From an uncultured Clostridia bacterium (GTDB lineage Bacteria; Bacillota; Clostridia; Christensenellales; Pumilibacteraceae): a stretch of DNA of 64,000 bases. The DNA lies in the NCBI GenBank assembly GCA_947581755.1, contig CANPVN010000005.1, positions 1-64,000 on the forward strand. Direction: 5' to 3'. Positions 42,742 through 50,946 of this stretch are shown piece by piece. The translations under genes were made by a program, and so were the position numbers. The notes beneath the pieces were generated by a model. That model was not told the origin of the DNA. It saw nothing but the letters and a program-made list of their open reading frames with translations, and ran no database searches. The number at the start of each line of letters is the position of its first letter. The first letter of the stretch is position 1.

Positions 42742-44442
42742 ATGCCGAATGACGCTATAATTTATTATCGACAGGCAAACGCTTTGAATGACTTGCTTAG
42801 CGGCGGAAGAATAGATAAAATAATCATGCCTTCCAAAGATATGATAGAATTATTTATCCACGCAAAAGGAAACAATTATTGTTTGCTGATGTCTGCCGAA
42901 CCCTCTCATTCGAGAATACAACTGACTTCCGTCCGTTTGCCGACGCTCCCCACAGCTCCCGCATTTTTGATGCACCTTCGAAAGCATATAGGGAACGGCA
43001 AAATTTTGTCGGTGGAAAGCGTAAAATACGAAAGGATAGTCATAATAAGGATTCTGAAAACAGATGAGTTGTTTGATGCCACCGAAAAACAGTTGTTTAT
43101 TGAAGTAATAGGCAAATACAGCAATATTATTCTTGTGAATGCCGATGGAAAGATTTCCGAAAGTATAAAACATATACCGCTTGACGCTACGAGCAAACGT
43201 CAGATATTACCCGGGATGAATTATGTTTTACCGGAAGCGCAAAATAAACTTACATTGGCGGAGCATGAACAATTTACTCAAAAGCTTATGCAATTCGAAG
43301 GTGCGAATTTGTATAACTATATAATGAGTAATCTTGCGGGGTTTTCCCCCGCTTCCATCCGAGAAGCGATTTACAGAGTTTTGGGGGCGAAGGATTATAG
43401 CGGAAAATTATCCGATGAAACAGCCGCGAAATTGACCGAAACTCTTAATATGTTATATGAACAAGAAGGGACTCCCTGCGTCTATTTCAATAACGGTATC
43501 CCCTGCGATTTTTCGGCTACGGAATTTTTAAGTCTCGGTACCGACATGAAAAAATATTCCGCGCTTGGCGACGCCATGGATGTCTATTTTTCGGCAGCGG
43601 CAAATACAAAAACCGAAACAAACACCGAAAAGAACAAGTTGGCAAACGAAATACGGCACCTTATTTCCAAAAACTCAAAAAAAATAGCCAATTTCGAAAC
43701 CAAAAGAGCGGAAAATCAAGAATATGAAGAAATGAGAATCAAAGGAGAACTTATAACCGCAAATATTTATCGAATCGCTCCGAAAGCAACCACTGTTACT
43801 CTCGATAATTATTATACAGGCAAGCCCATAAACATAGCGTTGGATCCACAAAAAACGCCGCAGCAAAACGCGCAGAATTATTATAAAAAATATTCCAAAA
43901 TGAAAAAAACAATAGAAATGTGCGAATTGCAAATCGAAAAGGGTCGAGAAGAGATCGAAGCATTGGAACAATTACAGTTAAATCTTTCTTTATGCTCCAC
44001 TCCCGCAGAACTCGATGAAGTCTTTTCGGAAGCCGAAAAAATAGGGATCAACGCCAATCCGCATAAACACAACAAAAAGAAAATAATTCTATCGGAACCT
44101 ATAAGACTTTTAATTATGGATTATGAAGTTATGATAGGAAAAAACAGTATACAGAACGAAAGAATAACAAGATCCGCAAAACCCGAAGATATTTGGCTGC
44201 ACGCAAGCAAAATTCCCGGAAGTCACGTTATAATAAAGAATATAAACGGAGCCATAGTGCCCGATTCCGTGATAGAAACGGCAGCGCGTCATTGCGCATA
44301 TTTTTCCAAAGCGGGAAATGCCGACAAAGTACCTGTAGATTACACTTTTAAAAAATACGTTTCCAAACCAAAGGATGCCCCCATGGGAAAATTTGTCTAT
44401 ACCAATCAAAAGACGATTTATGTATCCCCTTTGAAACCTTAG
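42742..44442 (+). CDS. rqcH: NFACT family protein RqcH, ribosome quality control
   Basis: Binds obstructed 50S subunits and directs C-terminal alanine tailing of stalled nascent chains. The 566-residue protein has NFACT-N (PSHSRIQLTSVRLPTLPTAPAFLMHLRKHIGNGKI), a helix-hairpin-helix region (LAGFSPASIREAIYRVLG), a coiled coil (about 295-440) and the C-terminal NFACT-R domain (EDIWLHASKIPGSHVII). Older annotation calls it fibronectin-binding protein. It is monocistronic, divergent from tig-clpP-clpX, whose product ClpXP degrades alanine-tailed proteins in Bacillus. Confidence 0.95.
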   Translation: MPNDAIIYYRQANALNDLLSGGRIDKIIMPSKDMIELFIHAKGNNYCLLMSAEPSHSRIQLTSVRLPTLPTAPAFLMHLRKHIGNGKILSVESVKYERIVIIRILKTDELFDATEKQLFIEVIGKYSNIILVNADGKISESIKHIPLDATSKRQILPGMNYVLPEAQNKLTLAEHEQFTQKLMQFEGANLYNYIMSNLAGFSPASIREAIYRVLGAKDYSGKLSDETAAKLTETLNMLYEQEGTPCVYFNNGIPCDFSATEFLSLGTDMKKYSALGDAMDVYFSAAANTKTETNTEKNKLANEIRHLISKNSKKIANFETKRAENQEYEEMRIKGELITANIYRIAPKATTVTLDNYYTGKPINIALDPQKTPQQNAQNYYKKYSKMKKTIEMCELQIEKGREEIEALEQLQLNLSLCSTPAELDEVFSEAEKIGINANPHKHNKKKIILSEPIRLLIMDYEVMIGKNSIQNERITRSAKPEDIWLHASKIPGSHVIIKNINGAIVPDSVIETAARHCAYFSKAGNADKVPVDYTFKKYVSKPKDAPMGKFVYTNQKTIYVSPLKP

Positions 44443-44461
44443 AATACCATATAAATTTATA

Positions 44462-44501
44462 ATAAATAAGCGGTTAGAATTTGCTCTAACCGCTTATTTA
44501 T
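44462..44501. terminator. bidirectional terminator between rqcH and the facing membrane gene
   Basis: A 17-bp perfect stem, ATAAATAAGCGGTTAGA with TCTAACCGCTTATTTAT (44462-44478 with 44485-44501) and a 6-base loop, lies between the converging genes; AT-rich arms give U-runs on both strands. Confidence 0.85.
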
Positions 44502-44541
44502 TATAATATTGTTCTATCACGATTTTGTTTTTCAGTGATTA

Positions 44542-44865
44542 TTAAAGAGAGTAATTCAAATAAATACAAACTCCGGCAAGAATAATTCCCACAGCCATAA
44601 ATACTATTATTGTTATGGCTTTCTTAAATTCGGGAGATCTCTTATTGACATCTCCTGTCAAGAAAAGGATTGCTCTTATCATTGATATTGCTGCCGGTAC
44701 AATAAAGAACGCCAAACCGATCGTCATTATCAACAATCCCGTTTCATATAGACATAAGCTGATGATAATCAAAATAGCCGATACAACCATCATGATATCG
44801 CATAATTGTCTCATGCCAAAAGGTTTAAAATATGATACAAATGCATTTTGTTTTTTTTCTGCCAT
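44542..44865 (-). CDS. small membrane protein of unknown function
   Basis: 107 residues with a polar N-terminus (MAEKKQNAFVSYFKPFGMRQ) and three or four membrane helices separated by the short basic loop TGDVNKRSPEFKK. I do not recognise a family. It has a strong promoter of its own and stands between rqcH and rluD, facing rqcH. Confidence 0.75.
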   Translation of the reverse strand: MAEKKQNAFVSYFKPFGMRQLCDIMMVVSAILIIISLCLYETGLLIMTIGLAFFIVPAAISMIRAILFLTGDVNKRSPEFKKAITIIVFMAVGIILAGVCIYLNYSL

Positions 44866-44911
44866 AAAAGTAAAATCTCCCGATTCGGTTTAAAAAATAA
44901 CTATCCTTAAT

Positions 44912-44940
44912 ATTCTAATATATTAAAATCGTTTTGTCAA
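44912..44940 (-). promoter_or_regulatory. promoter of the 107-residue membrane protein
   Basis: -35 TTGACA (44935-44940) and -10 TAGAAT (44912-44917), 17 bp apart, about 45 bp upstream of the start codon. Confidence 0.75.
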
Positions 44941-44970
44941 GTTTTTAGAGTATTATAATTGCGATTCGCC

Positions 44971-45876
44971 TTAAAGTTTTTCTCTTCTCAATGTATTTAA
45001 TACCGTAAGAAAATCCTCTGGCTCTTCCGCAACAAATTCAAGCGGCTTCTTTGTTATCGGATGAATGAATTTCAATGAATATGAATGTAATAACTGTCCT
45101 TGTGTTTTGAAGCGTTGTTTCTTAAAGCCATAATCTTCATCACCCACTATAGGATGCCCCTTGTACTTACAATGCACGCGTATTTGATGAGTGCGTCCCG
45201 TTATCAAATCAAATTCCACATAAGAATTTTTCTCGAATGTTTCCAATGTTCTGTAGCCTGTACGGGATTCTCTTCCGTCAAACGCCACCGTCATTAACTT
45301 TCTGTCTTTTTTATCTCTGCCTATCGGAGCATCTATTATTCCCGTTTCGGGAAAAAAAACGCCTTCTACTATCGCATGATAAGTTTTTTTGATTTCACGA
45401 GCCGCTATCATTTTCGACAATGCCAAATGAGCAACATCGTTTTTCGCGACAACCATAAGTCCCGTTGTGTTTTTATCCAACCTGTGTACAATACCCGGTC
45501 GAATTACGCCGCCTATTGCAGATAAATTTTTTAATCTGTACATAAGCGCATTTACCAGAGTTCCCGTATAATTTCCCGAAGCGGGATGAACCACCATTCC
45601 CCGCGCTTTGTTTATAACAGCCAAATCATCATCTTCGTAAATTATATCCAATGGAATATCTTCGGGATCGATTTCCGAAACGGGATCGGGAATTTCCAAT
45701 TCTATTACATCACCCGAAGAAACGATTTTACCCGATTTGACTTTTTCTCCGTTGAGCAGAATCTTACCGACGCTATTCAATTTTGTAATAAAAGATCTTG
45801 TATATTCTGTCGTAGAGGTAAGATATATATCGAGTCTTATCGGGTTATCTGTTTCCGCAACTATCAAATTCTTCAC
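44971..45876 (-). CDS. rluD: RluD-type 23S rRNA pseudouridine synthase
   Basis: Isomerises uridines in 23S rRNA. An N-terminal S4 domain (RLDIYLTSTTEYTRSFITKLNSVGKILLNGEKV) precedes the catalytic domain with HRLDKNTTGL, whose Asp is the nucleophile. I place the start at the GTG at 45876, with GGAG 6 bases upstream; this leaves a 32-base overlap with lspA. An ATG at 45927 would add 17 residues with no family support. Next to lspA as in many Bacillota. Confidence 0.92.
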   Translation of the reverse strand: MKNLIVAETDNPIRLDIYLTSTTEYTRSFITKLNSVGKILLNGEKVKSGKIVSSGDVIELEIPDPVSEIDPEDIPLDIIYEDDDLAVINKARGMVVHPASGNYTGTLVNALMYRLKNLSAIGGVIRPGIVHRLDKNTTGLMVVAKNDVAHLALSKMIAAREIKKTYHAIVEGVFFPETGIIDAPIGRDKKDRKLMTVAFDGRESRTGYRTLETFEKNSYVEFDLITGRTHQIRVHCKYKGHPIVGDEDYGFKKQRFKTQGQLLHSYSLKFIHPITKKPLEFVAEEPEDFLTVLNTLRREKL

Positions 45877-46540
45877 TGTTCGCTCCGCCTTCGGAATTAT
45901 TCTCTTGTTTTTCGGTGGATAAACCATTGAGTTCGGCGGTAGTCATTTCTCGGTCGGATTTCTTTTTCTCTTTGCTGTTTTTGTCCTCGAAAAAGAAGAT
46001 TATAAAGACGGCAAAAAGTATGACGCCCACGGTCAAAAAGGAATCGGCTATATTAAATACCGCGAAACTCTTACCGAGAGGTCCCAAATCCAAACCGAAA
46101 TAAACAATTTCTATAAAATCTCTTACATATCCGAATGCTATCCTATCGATAAGATTGCCGATAGCTCCGCCTATAATAAAACTGACGGCAAGTTTTGCCA
46201 CAAATTTTTTGTTCCTGAGCCAATATAACAGAAAGAAAAAAAGAATCAAAGCGAGAAAAGTGAGAACAATAAAAAATATCATTATACCTTTATCGCTCAT
46301 TATTTTTTCCAGCCCGAATGCCCAACCGAACCCAGCTTTATTATTAAGCGTATAATGCCAATTAAGGAAATTGGGAATAAATTGTATGATTTCTTCCTCT
46401 TCCATGTTTGACTGAACAATGGTTTTTGTAACAAGGTCAAGTATTACAGCGCCGATTATAATGACAAATTCGATTTTATTGTCTTTGATATATTGCCAAA
46501 AGGCTTTGAAAAAATCCGTAAATTTACTTTTTGTCTTCAT
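45845..46540 (-). CDS. lspA: lipoprotein signal peptidase (prolipoprotein signal peptidase II)
   Basis: Cleaves lipoprotein signal peptides after lipidation. The 231-residue protein has four membrane helices and the two catalytic aspartates in GNLIDRIAFGYVRDFIEI and FNIADSFLTVG. Beyond the last helix it carries an unusual 45-residue polar tail (DKNSKEKKKSDRE ... SEEFDSCGNR), making it longer than the usual 150-170. It overlaps sepF upstream by 17 bases and rluD downstream. Confidence 0.93.
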   Translation of the reverse strand: MKTKSKFTDFFKAFWQYIKDNKIEFVIIIGAVILDLVTKTIVQSNMEEEEIIQFIPNFLNWHYTLNNKAGFGWAFGLEKIMSDKGIMIFFIVLTFLALILFFFLLYWLRNKKFVAKLAVSFIIGGAIGNLIDRIAFGYVRDFIEIVYFGLDLGPLGKSFAVFNIADSFLTVGVILFAVFIIFFFEDKNSKEKKKSDREMTTAELNGLSTEKQENNSEGGANSEEFDSCGNR

Positions 46541-47012
46541 AAGGTACCGCTACTTCCACTCCTTCGGGAGAAAGGAAAAAGATATTGCTTGAAATTCTGT
46601 GAATGCTTCCGTTAAGAGCGTAAGTAGCCCCCGATATAAAATCCAAAACTCTTTGCGCCGAAGTCGGTTCCGCATCATCGAGATTGACAATCGCGGGTTC
46701 TCTCCTTTTCAGAAAATCAATCAAAGTCTGCACATCATCCGGTGTAGTCGGTTTATAAACGACTACATTCTGATAATTGCGCGGAATGGAATCGATATTC
46801 GAATAAATTTGAGAACCGGGAGTCGGATTAGTCGGAGTTTGATAAGCGGGCATATAATTTTGTTTGGAAGGCGATCTCATATCGGATGACGGATATATGG
46901 GTTGAGGATTATAACCGTTGTTGGGATATATATCCTCATAAAATTCATAATCGTCTGTATTATCCTGTTTATTATTATCCCTACCTCTTCTTCTGTCTCC
47001 GAAAATAGACAT
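46524..47012 (-). CDS. sepF: cell division protein SepF
   Basis: Membrane-binding anchor of the FtsZ ring. The 162-residue protein has a disordered, Asn/Pro/Tyr-rich N-terminus (about 8-75) and the SepF domain (VVVYKPTTPDDVQTLIDFLKRREPAIVNLDD ... AQRVLDFISGATYALNGSIHRISSNIFFLSP). It follows yggS by 3 bases, the conserved yggS-sepF order. Confidence 0.95.
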   Translation of the reverse strand: MSIFGDRRRGRDNNKQDNTDDYEFYEDIYPNNGYNPQPIYPSSDMRSPSKQNYMPAYQTPTNPTPGSQIYSNIDSIPRNYQNVVVYKPTTPDDVQTLIDFLKRREPAIVNLDDAEPTSAQRVLDFISGATYALNGSIHRISSNIFFLSPEGVEVAVPYEDKK

Positions 47013-47015
47013 TAA

Positions 47016-47684
47016 TTAATTACCTCCGTTATATATTCTCGGTCCGAAAATAGCTTTACCGATACGTATGATATTAGCCCCGTATTTTATCGCAATTTTA
47101 TAATCGTCGCTCATTCCCATGGACAACCATTTAAAATTATACTTTGTTTTATTGTTTTCGTATAATGTCTGCATTCGAGCATACAAATCTTCCTTTGCGC
47201 CTATAGGCATGACGGTCATAAGTCCGCTCAAATGTAGGTTACTCTTAAGCGTTATGTAATCCGCGAGTTCGTTTAGTTTGTCCTCGGGAATTCCGCTCTT
47301 GTTTTCTTCGCATCCTATATTGACTTCGATGAGAACATCCATCGTAACTCCGACATTGCCGCATCTTAAATCGATTTCATCGACAAGTTCTGGTCTGTCA
47401 ACAGAATGGATCATTTTTACTTTATCCGCTATATATTTAACTTTATTTGTTTGTAAAGCGCCTATTTGATGCCAATTATATTTTGTCGTTACAAGAGGAT
47501 ATTTTTCTTTGAGTTCCTGAACTTTATTTTCCCCTATATCGGTGATACCGTAAGTTCCCAACTCGTTGATTATTTCCGCAGGAATTGTTTTGGTTGCGCA
47601 TAATAAAGTCACCGATTGCTTAGCGAGAGAAATTTCTTCTTTTATCTTCTCGATATTTGCCTTGATATGTTCGGAATCCAACAT
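47016..47684 (-). CDS. PLP homeostasis protein YggS/YlmE
   Basis: Alanine-racemase-fold protein that binds pyridoxal phosphate and maintains its cellular pool. The 222-residue protein has the PLP lysine in LLCATKTIPAE (about K34), GENKVQELKEKY, WHQIGALQTNK and the end MGMSDDYKIAIKYGANIIRIG. First gene of the yggS-sepF-lspA-rluD unit. Confidence 0.95.
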   Translation of the reverse strand: MLDSEHIKANIEKIKEEISLAKQSVTLLCATKTIPAEIINELGTYGITDIGENKVQELKEKYPLVTTKYNWHQIGALQTNKVKYIADKVKMIHSVDRPELVDEIDLRCGNVGVTMDVLIEVNIGCEENKSGIPEDKLNELADYITLKSNLHLSGLMTVMPIGAKEDLYARMQTLYENNKTKYNFKWLSMGMSDDYKIAIKYGANIIRIGKAIFGPRIYNGGN

Positions 47685-47865
47685 ATAAAATTTTCTCCAA
47701 CATTTGATATTTTAATGTTTTTTACAGAAAATACTATGATTATGTCCAATTTTATGTTTTATATAACAGTCTTTTTATTCGATTATATAGATTAATATCG
47801 CAAGAAAAATTTTCAAGGAAAAATTTTTTCATTTTACAGATACTTTTTTTATAAGGAGCAATCTC

Positions 47866-47991
47866 ATGAAAAAGAAGTCTAAGCATTCATCAAAATTTTT
47901 CTCGAAAAACTTCAATCCTTCGGGTAGTTATACCGGAAACTATATCGATAAAGATTACAGCAAGCCCGAACAAGATGCAGATGATTTATAG
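47866..47991 (+). CDS. 41-residue small protein, conserved-looking
   Basis: A short gene with AAGGAG 7 bases before its ATG encodes 41 residues: a Lys/Ser-rich start (KKKSKHSSKFFSKN), the centre NPSGSYTGNY and the acidic end QDADDL. I recall similar small clostridial proteins with a GSYTG centre and a DADDL end but cannot check this here. It has no hydrophobic segment. It is an isolated plus-strand gene between yggS and the GalT-like gene; the 181 bases upstream are very AT-rich without a convincing promoter. Confidence 0.65.
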   Translation: MKKKSKHSSKFFSKNFNPSGSYTGNYIDKDYSKPEQDADDL

Positions 47992-48019
47992 ATATTACTC
48001 CGAATAACGAAGTAATATC
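47991..48019. terminator. hairpin between the small protein and the GalT-like gene
   Basis: GATATTACT pairs with AGTAATATC (47991-47999 with 48011-48019) between two converging genes; the stem begins at the last base of the small protein's stop. No U-tract follows, so termination is only inferred. Confidence 0.4.
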
Positions 48020-48021
48020 CA

Positions 48022-49368
48022 TTAGGCTATCGAAAGTTTAGCCAAAAATTGAGAAAACTCGGCGTCATCGAATACTCTTAAATCTTCCAATAACTTTTCG
48101 GATTCTGTGTTGATGGCGTCCTTTATATCGATTTGCGCCTCGATAGAGGAAATTTTATTGTCTCCTACTTCCTTCATAAGTTTTATAAGCATTTGTTTAT
48201 AAGGTCTTAGTTCGGGAGGCAATAACTCCGCAGAAAAAGGCAGTTCTTTTGTAAGATAAATATCGAATTGAGTCATATGATTGTCAAGAGCCGAATCCAA
48301 AGTTATTATTCCGAATTTGTCCAAATCGGTTGCTTCTGCTTTAACGGCGGATTTCGATTTTGATGTTGAATTATCGAAAATCATCTCTACGCAATATTTA
48401 TTTTCAATCATTCTTACCGAAACGATTACTTCTCTGTTTTCGTCTTCTCCGAGATAGGTCTTTGCCAACTTCATGGTAAATTCCACAAGTTTTTCTCTAT
48501 TGGTGCAGGTAAATCGCATAGCGGACATATACCAATCCACTATACTGATATTAATATACGGATATTCCTTGGATTTTACTTTTTTAAGTTCGGGAGTACG
48601 GTGAAAAGGAAGAGTCTTGTAGCCGCCCCAGAGATGCGCATGAGCGCATTTATAAGGCAAAACGGCAAAATATTCCGGTATGAGTTCCACAAAATCAAAA
48701 GCATAATTCAAAGAAGAAAAATCGAAAATTGCCGGTGAATGATATTCACAAATAAGTTTTCCCAATCCCGTCGCATATTGCGCTTTGTCGAAAATCCAAA
48801 AATTGTTTTCATCGCCTATCGGCAATAAAACAGGTCTTGTTGCCTTAGTTAAACCGAATCCGACATTTTGCAAGCACATATCGCATTCGGGATATTTGCC
48901 ATTGTTCTTTTCAATCGGTTTGACAACATTGATTTCAAGTTTTCCTTTTGTACCCTTTGCTTCCCAACGGCGCAGCGTGGGGTTTTGTATTACAGAACCG
49001 TTTTTCGAGCAATATTCGGTTAACCAGGACATCGCCTTTGTCGAAGAGCGTTTCAAAATATTGCCGAATTCATCGGTCATCTGTCCCGGTCTTAATGATA
49101 CGATATCCATCATATCCTGAAAAAATTCCGTCTTATTTTCGGGCTTTATAAGGGCTTTATCGAGAGCATATTGATATAATTGTTCCAATAAAGCGTCGGG
49201 AGAAGTCATGTCATCGATTTCATCGACATTGATCTCATATTGCTCGTAATCTTTCAACGAGAGTTTTTCCAAAATCTTATTACGGCAATAGACAGCGTCA
49301 AGTTCATCCATCGATAAATGTTCTTCGCCATAAATAAGTAATTTTTCTATCACGGGATAAATATTCAT
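48022..49368 (-). CDS. class 2 (Firmicutes-type) hexose-1-phosphate uridylyltransferase-like protein
   Basis: A 448-residue relative of GalT class 2 enzymes, which exchange UMP between UDP-glucose and galactose 1-phosphate. It has the N-terminal helical part (IEKLLIYGEEHL ... YCRNKILEKL), then KYPECDMCLQNVGF matching the YPKCxLC motif. The active-site region CAHAHLWGG keeps an H-x-H as in SHDHFQGG, with Gln replaced by Trp. A late segment VDWYMSAMRFTC matches the family. It is some 50 residues shorter than typical members and has no galK or galE nearby. Fourth gene of ileS-methyltransferase-rlu-galT. Confidence 0.7.
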   Translation of the reverse strand: MNIYPVIEKLLIYGEEHLSMDELDAVYCRNKILEKLSLKDYEQYEINVDEIDDMTSPDALLEQLYQYALDKALIKPENKTEFFQDMMDIVSLRPGQMTDEFGNILKRSSTKAMSWLTEYCSKNGSVIQNPTLRRWEAKGTKGKLEINVVKPIEKNNGKYPECDMCLQNVGFGLTKATRPVLLPIGDENNFWIFDKAQYATGLGKLICEYHSPAIFDFSSLNYAFDFVELIPEYFAVLPYKCAHAHLWGGYKTLPFHRTPELKKVKSKEYPYINISIVDWYMSAMRFTCTNREKLVEFTMKLAKTYLGEDENREVIVSVRMIENKYCVEMIFDNSTSKSKSAVKAEATDLDKFGIITLDSALDNHMTQFDIYLTKELPFSAELLPPELRPYKQMLIKLMKEVGDNKISSIEAQIDIKDAINTESEKLLEDLRVFDDAEFSQFLAKLSIA

Positions 49369-49384
49369 TTATTTTCCTCCTTTT

Positions 49385-50092
49385 TTATTCCGGTTTTGTT
49401 ATGTTTATAAATTTTTCTACATTAAAATATTTCCAGGGCGCATCTTCCAAAGGCGGAAACACCTTAAAAACCATAGATTGATTGGTTATAGGATGATTAA
49501 ACTTCAAACTATATGCCCAAAGCGCAAGATTTCCGTTCGCTTTCGCTCCGTATTTGACATCACCCCATATCGGACATCCTATTCCCGCCAACTGAACCCT
49601 CGCCTGATGGCTTCTGCCTGTTATCAAATCAACATCGATCAGAGAATATTTTTTGTAAATTTCCTTTACCGAATAATCCAATACAGCCATTTTGGCATTT
49701 TCCCATTTTGCGGGTACAATAGTGACTTTATTATTGATTTCATCTTTTAACAAATAATTGCTTAATCTTCCTCTTCTGTCGAGAGGACAACCGCAACATA
49801 CCGCAAGATAATGCTTTTCTATATTTCCTTCTCTTATTTGCTCGGATAATCTCGATGCCGCCTTACCTGTCTTTGCAAAGACCATAACTCCGCCCGTGGG
49901 TCTGTCCAATCGGTGTACGAGTCCCGCAAATGCATTCCCCGGCTTATTATAAGTAACTTTGAGATATTCCTTTATTACCGATAACAAATCGGGGTCCTTG
50001 GAACTGTCGGATTGTGAGGGTATATTTTGAGGTTTGATAACTACTATAACGTGATTATCCTCGTAAATTACAGCCAAATCTTTATAATCCAT
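49385..50092 (-). CDS. RluA-family pseudouridine synthase without S4 domain
   Basis: About 235 residues from the ATG at 50092 (MDYKDLAVIYEDNHVIVVIKPQNIPSQ), which overlaps the methyltransferase stop as TAATG; an earlier in-frame start at 50128 lies inside that gene. The catalytic motif is HRLDRPTGGVMVFAKT; later GRSHQARVQLAGIGCPIWGD is typical. The RNA target is unknown. It lacks the S4 domain present in the rluD product of this window. Confidence 0.9.
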   Translation of the reverse strand: MDYKDLAVIYEDNHVIVVIKPQNIPSQSDSSKDPDLLSVIKEYLKVTYNKPGNAFAGLVHRLDRPTGGVMVFAKTGKAASRLSEQIREGNIEKHYLAVCCGCPLDRRGRLSNYLLKDEINNKVTIVPAKWENAKMAVLDYSVKEIYKKYSLIDVDLITGRSHQARVQLAGIGCPIWGDVKYGAKANGNLALWAYSLKFNHPITNQSMVFKVFPPLEDAPWKYFNVEKFINITKPE

Positions 50093-50946
50093 TATATTTG
50101 CCTCCGCCACATACCGCTGCAACCGCACGGTAATACAATTTGCTCATCGGTAGGTAAGCACACTTCGTATCCCTCATGTACTCCGCCGAAGTCACTGAAA
50201 ATCAAAGATAAAATATTATCCAATACAGACGATTGCAGACCCGTGGTATAGCTGTTAATGAGATAAAACAACGGATTGTCATTAAGAACTTGTTTGGTTA
50301 AGGTAACCAAGTCGTATAGATTATCCTCGAGTTTCCACAACTCTCCTCCGGGTCCCCTGCCGTAACTCGGCGGATCCATTATTACGGCATCGTACTTATG
50401 TCCTCTTTTAATTTCGCGCATAACAAATTTCTTGCAATCATCTACTATATATCTTACGCTGTCGGGAGCAACTCCAGATAAGCAAGCATTCTGTTTTGCG
50501 CGTTCCACCATTCCCTTTGCGGCATCTACGTGAGTAACTTTTGCTCCTGCTTTTGCGCATGCTACGGTTGCGCCTCCCGTATAAGCAAAGAGATTCAAAA
50601 CGCTGACAGGTTTTTTGTTTATTAGTTCGGTCATTCTTTCCCAATTTACGGATTGCTCGGGGAACAAACCCAAATGTTTGAATCCCATTGGTTTTACCGC
50701 AAATTTGAGATCCCTCCATTCCACGGTCCATTCGTTTTTAAAGGGTTTAAGAATTTCCCAAGACCCTCCGCCTGATGAAGAACGGATATATCTTGCATTG
50801 AGTTTGGGAAATTCCGATAAATTTTTTCCCGTATGCCATATAACCTGAGGGTCGGGGCGTAAAAGATATATATCTTTCCACTGTTCGAGTTTCATTCCAT
50901 CCGATGTGGCAAGAATTTTGTAATCTTCCCATCCTGTCGCCGTCAT
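50092..50946 (-). CDS. class I SAM-dependent (RlmI/RlmK-like) methyltransferase
   Basis: A 284-residue Rossmann-fold methyltransferase resembling the catalytic part of 23S rRNA cytosine methyltransferases of the RlmI group, without a PUA domain. SAM-binding VLNLFAYTGGATVACAKAGAKVTHVD and the catalytic-region DPPSYGRGPGGE are clear. Its ATG overlaps the ileS stop by 4 bases. rRNA as target is inferred from family. Confidence 0.85.
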   Translation of the reverse strand: MTATGWEDYKILATSDGMKLEQWKDIYLLRPDPQVIWHTGKNLSEFPKLNARYIRSSSGGGSWEILKPFKNEWTVEWRDLKFAVKPMGFKHLGLFPEQSVNWERMTELINKKPVSVLNLFAYTGGATVACAKAGAKVTHVDAAKGMVERAKQNACLSGVAPDSVRYIVDDCKKFVMREIKRGHKYDAVIMDPPSYGRGPGGELWKLEDNLYDLVTLTKQVLNDNPLFYLINSYTTGLQSSVLDNILSLIFSDFGGVHEGYEVCLPTDEQIVLPCGCSGMWRRQI

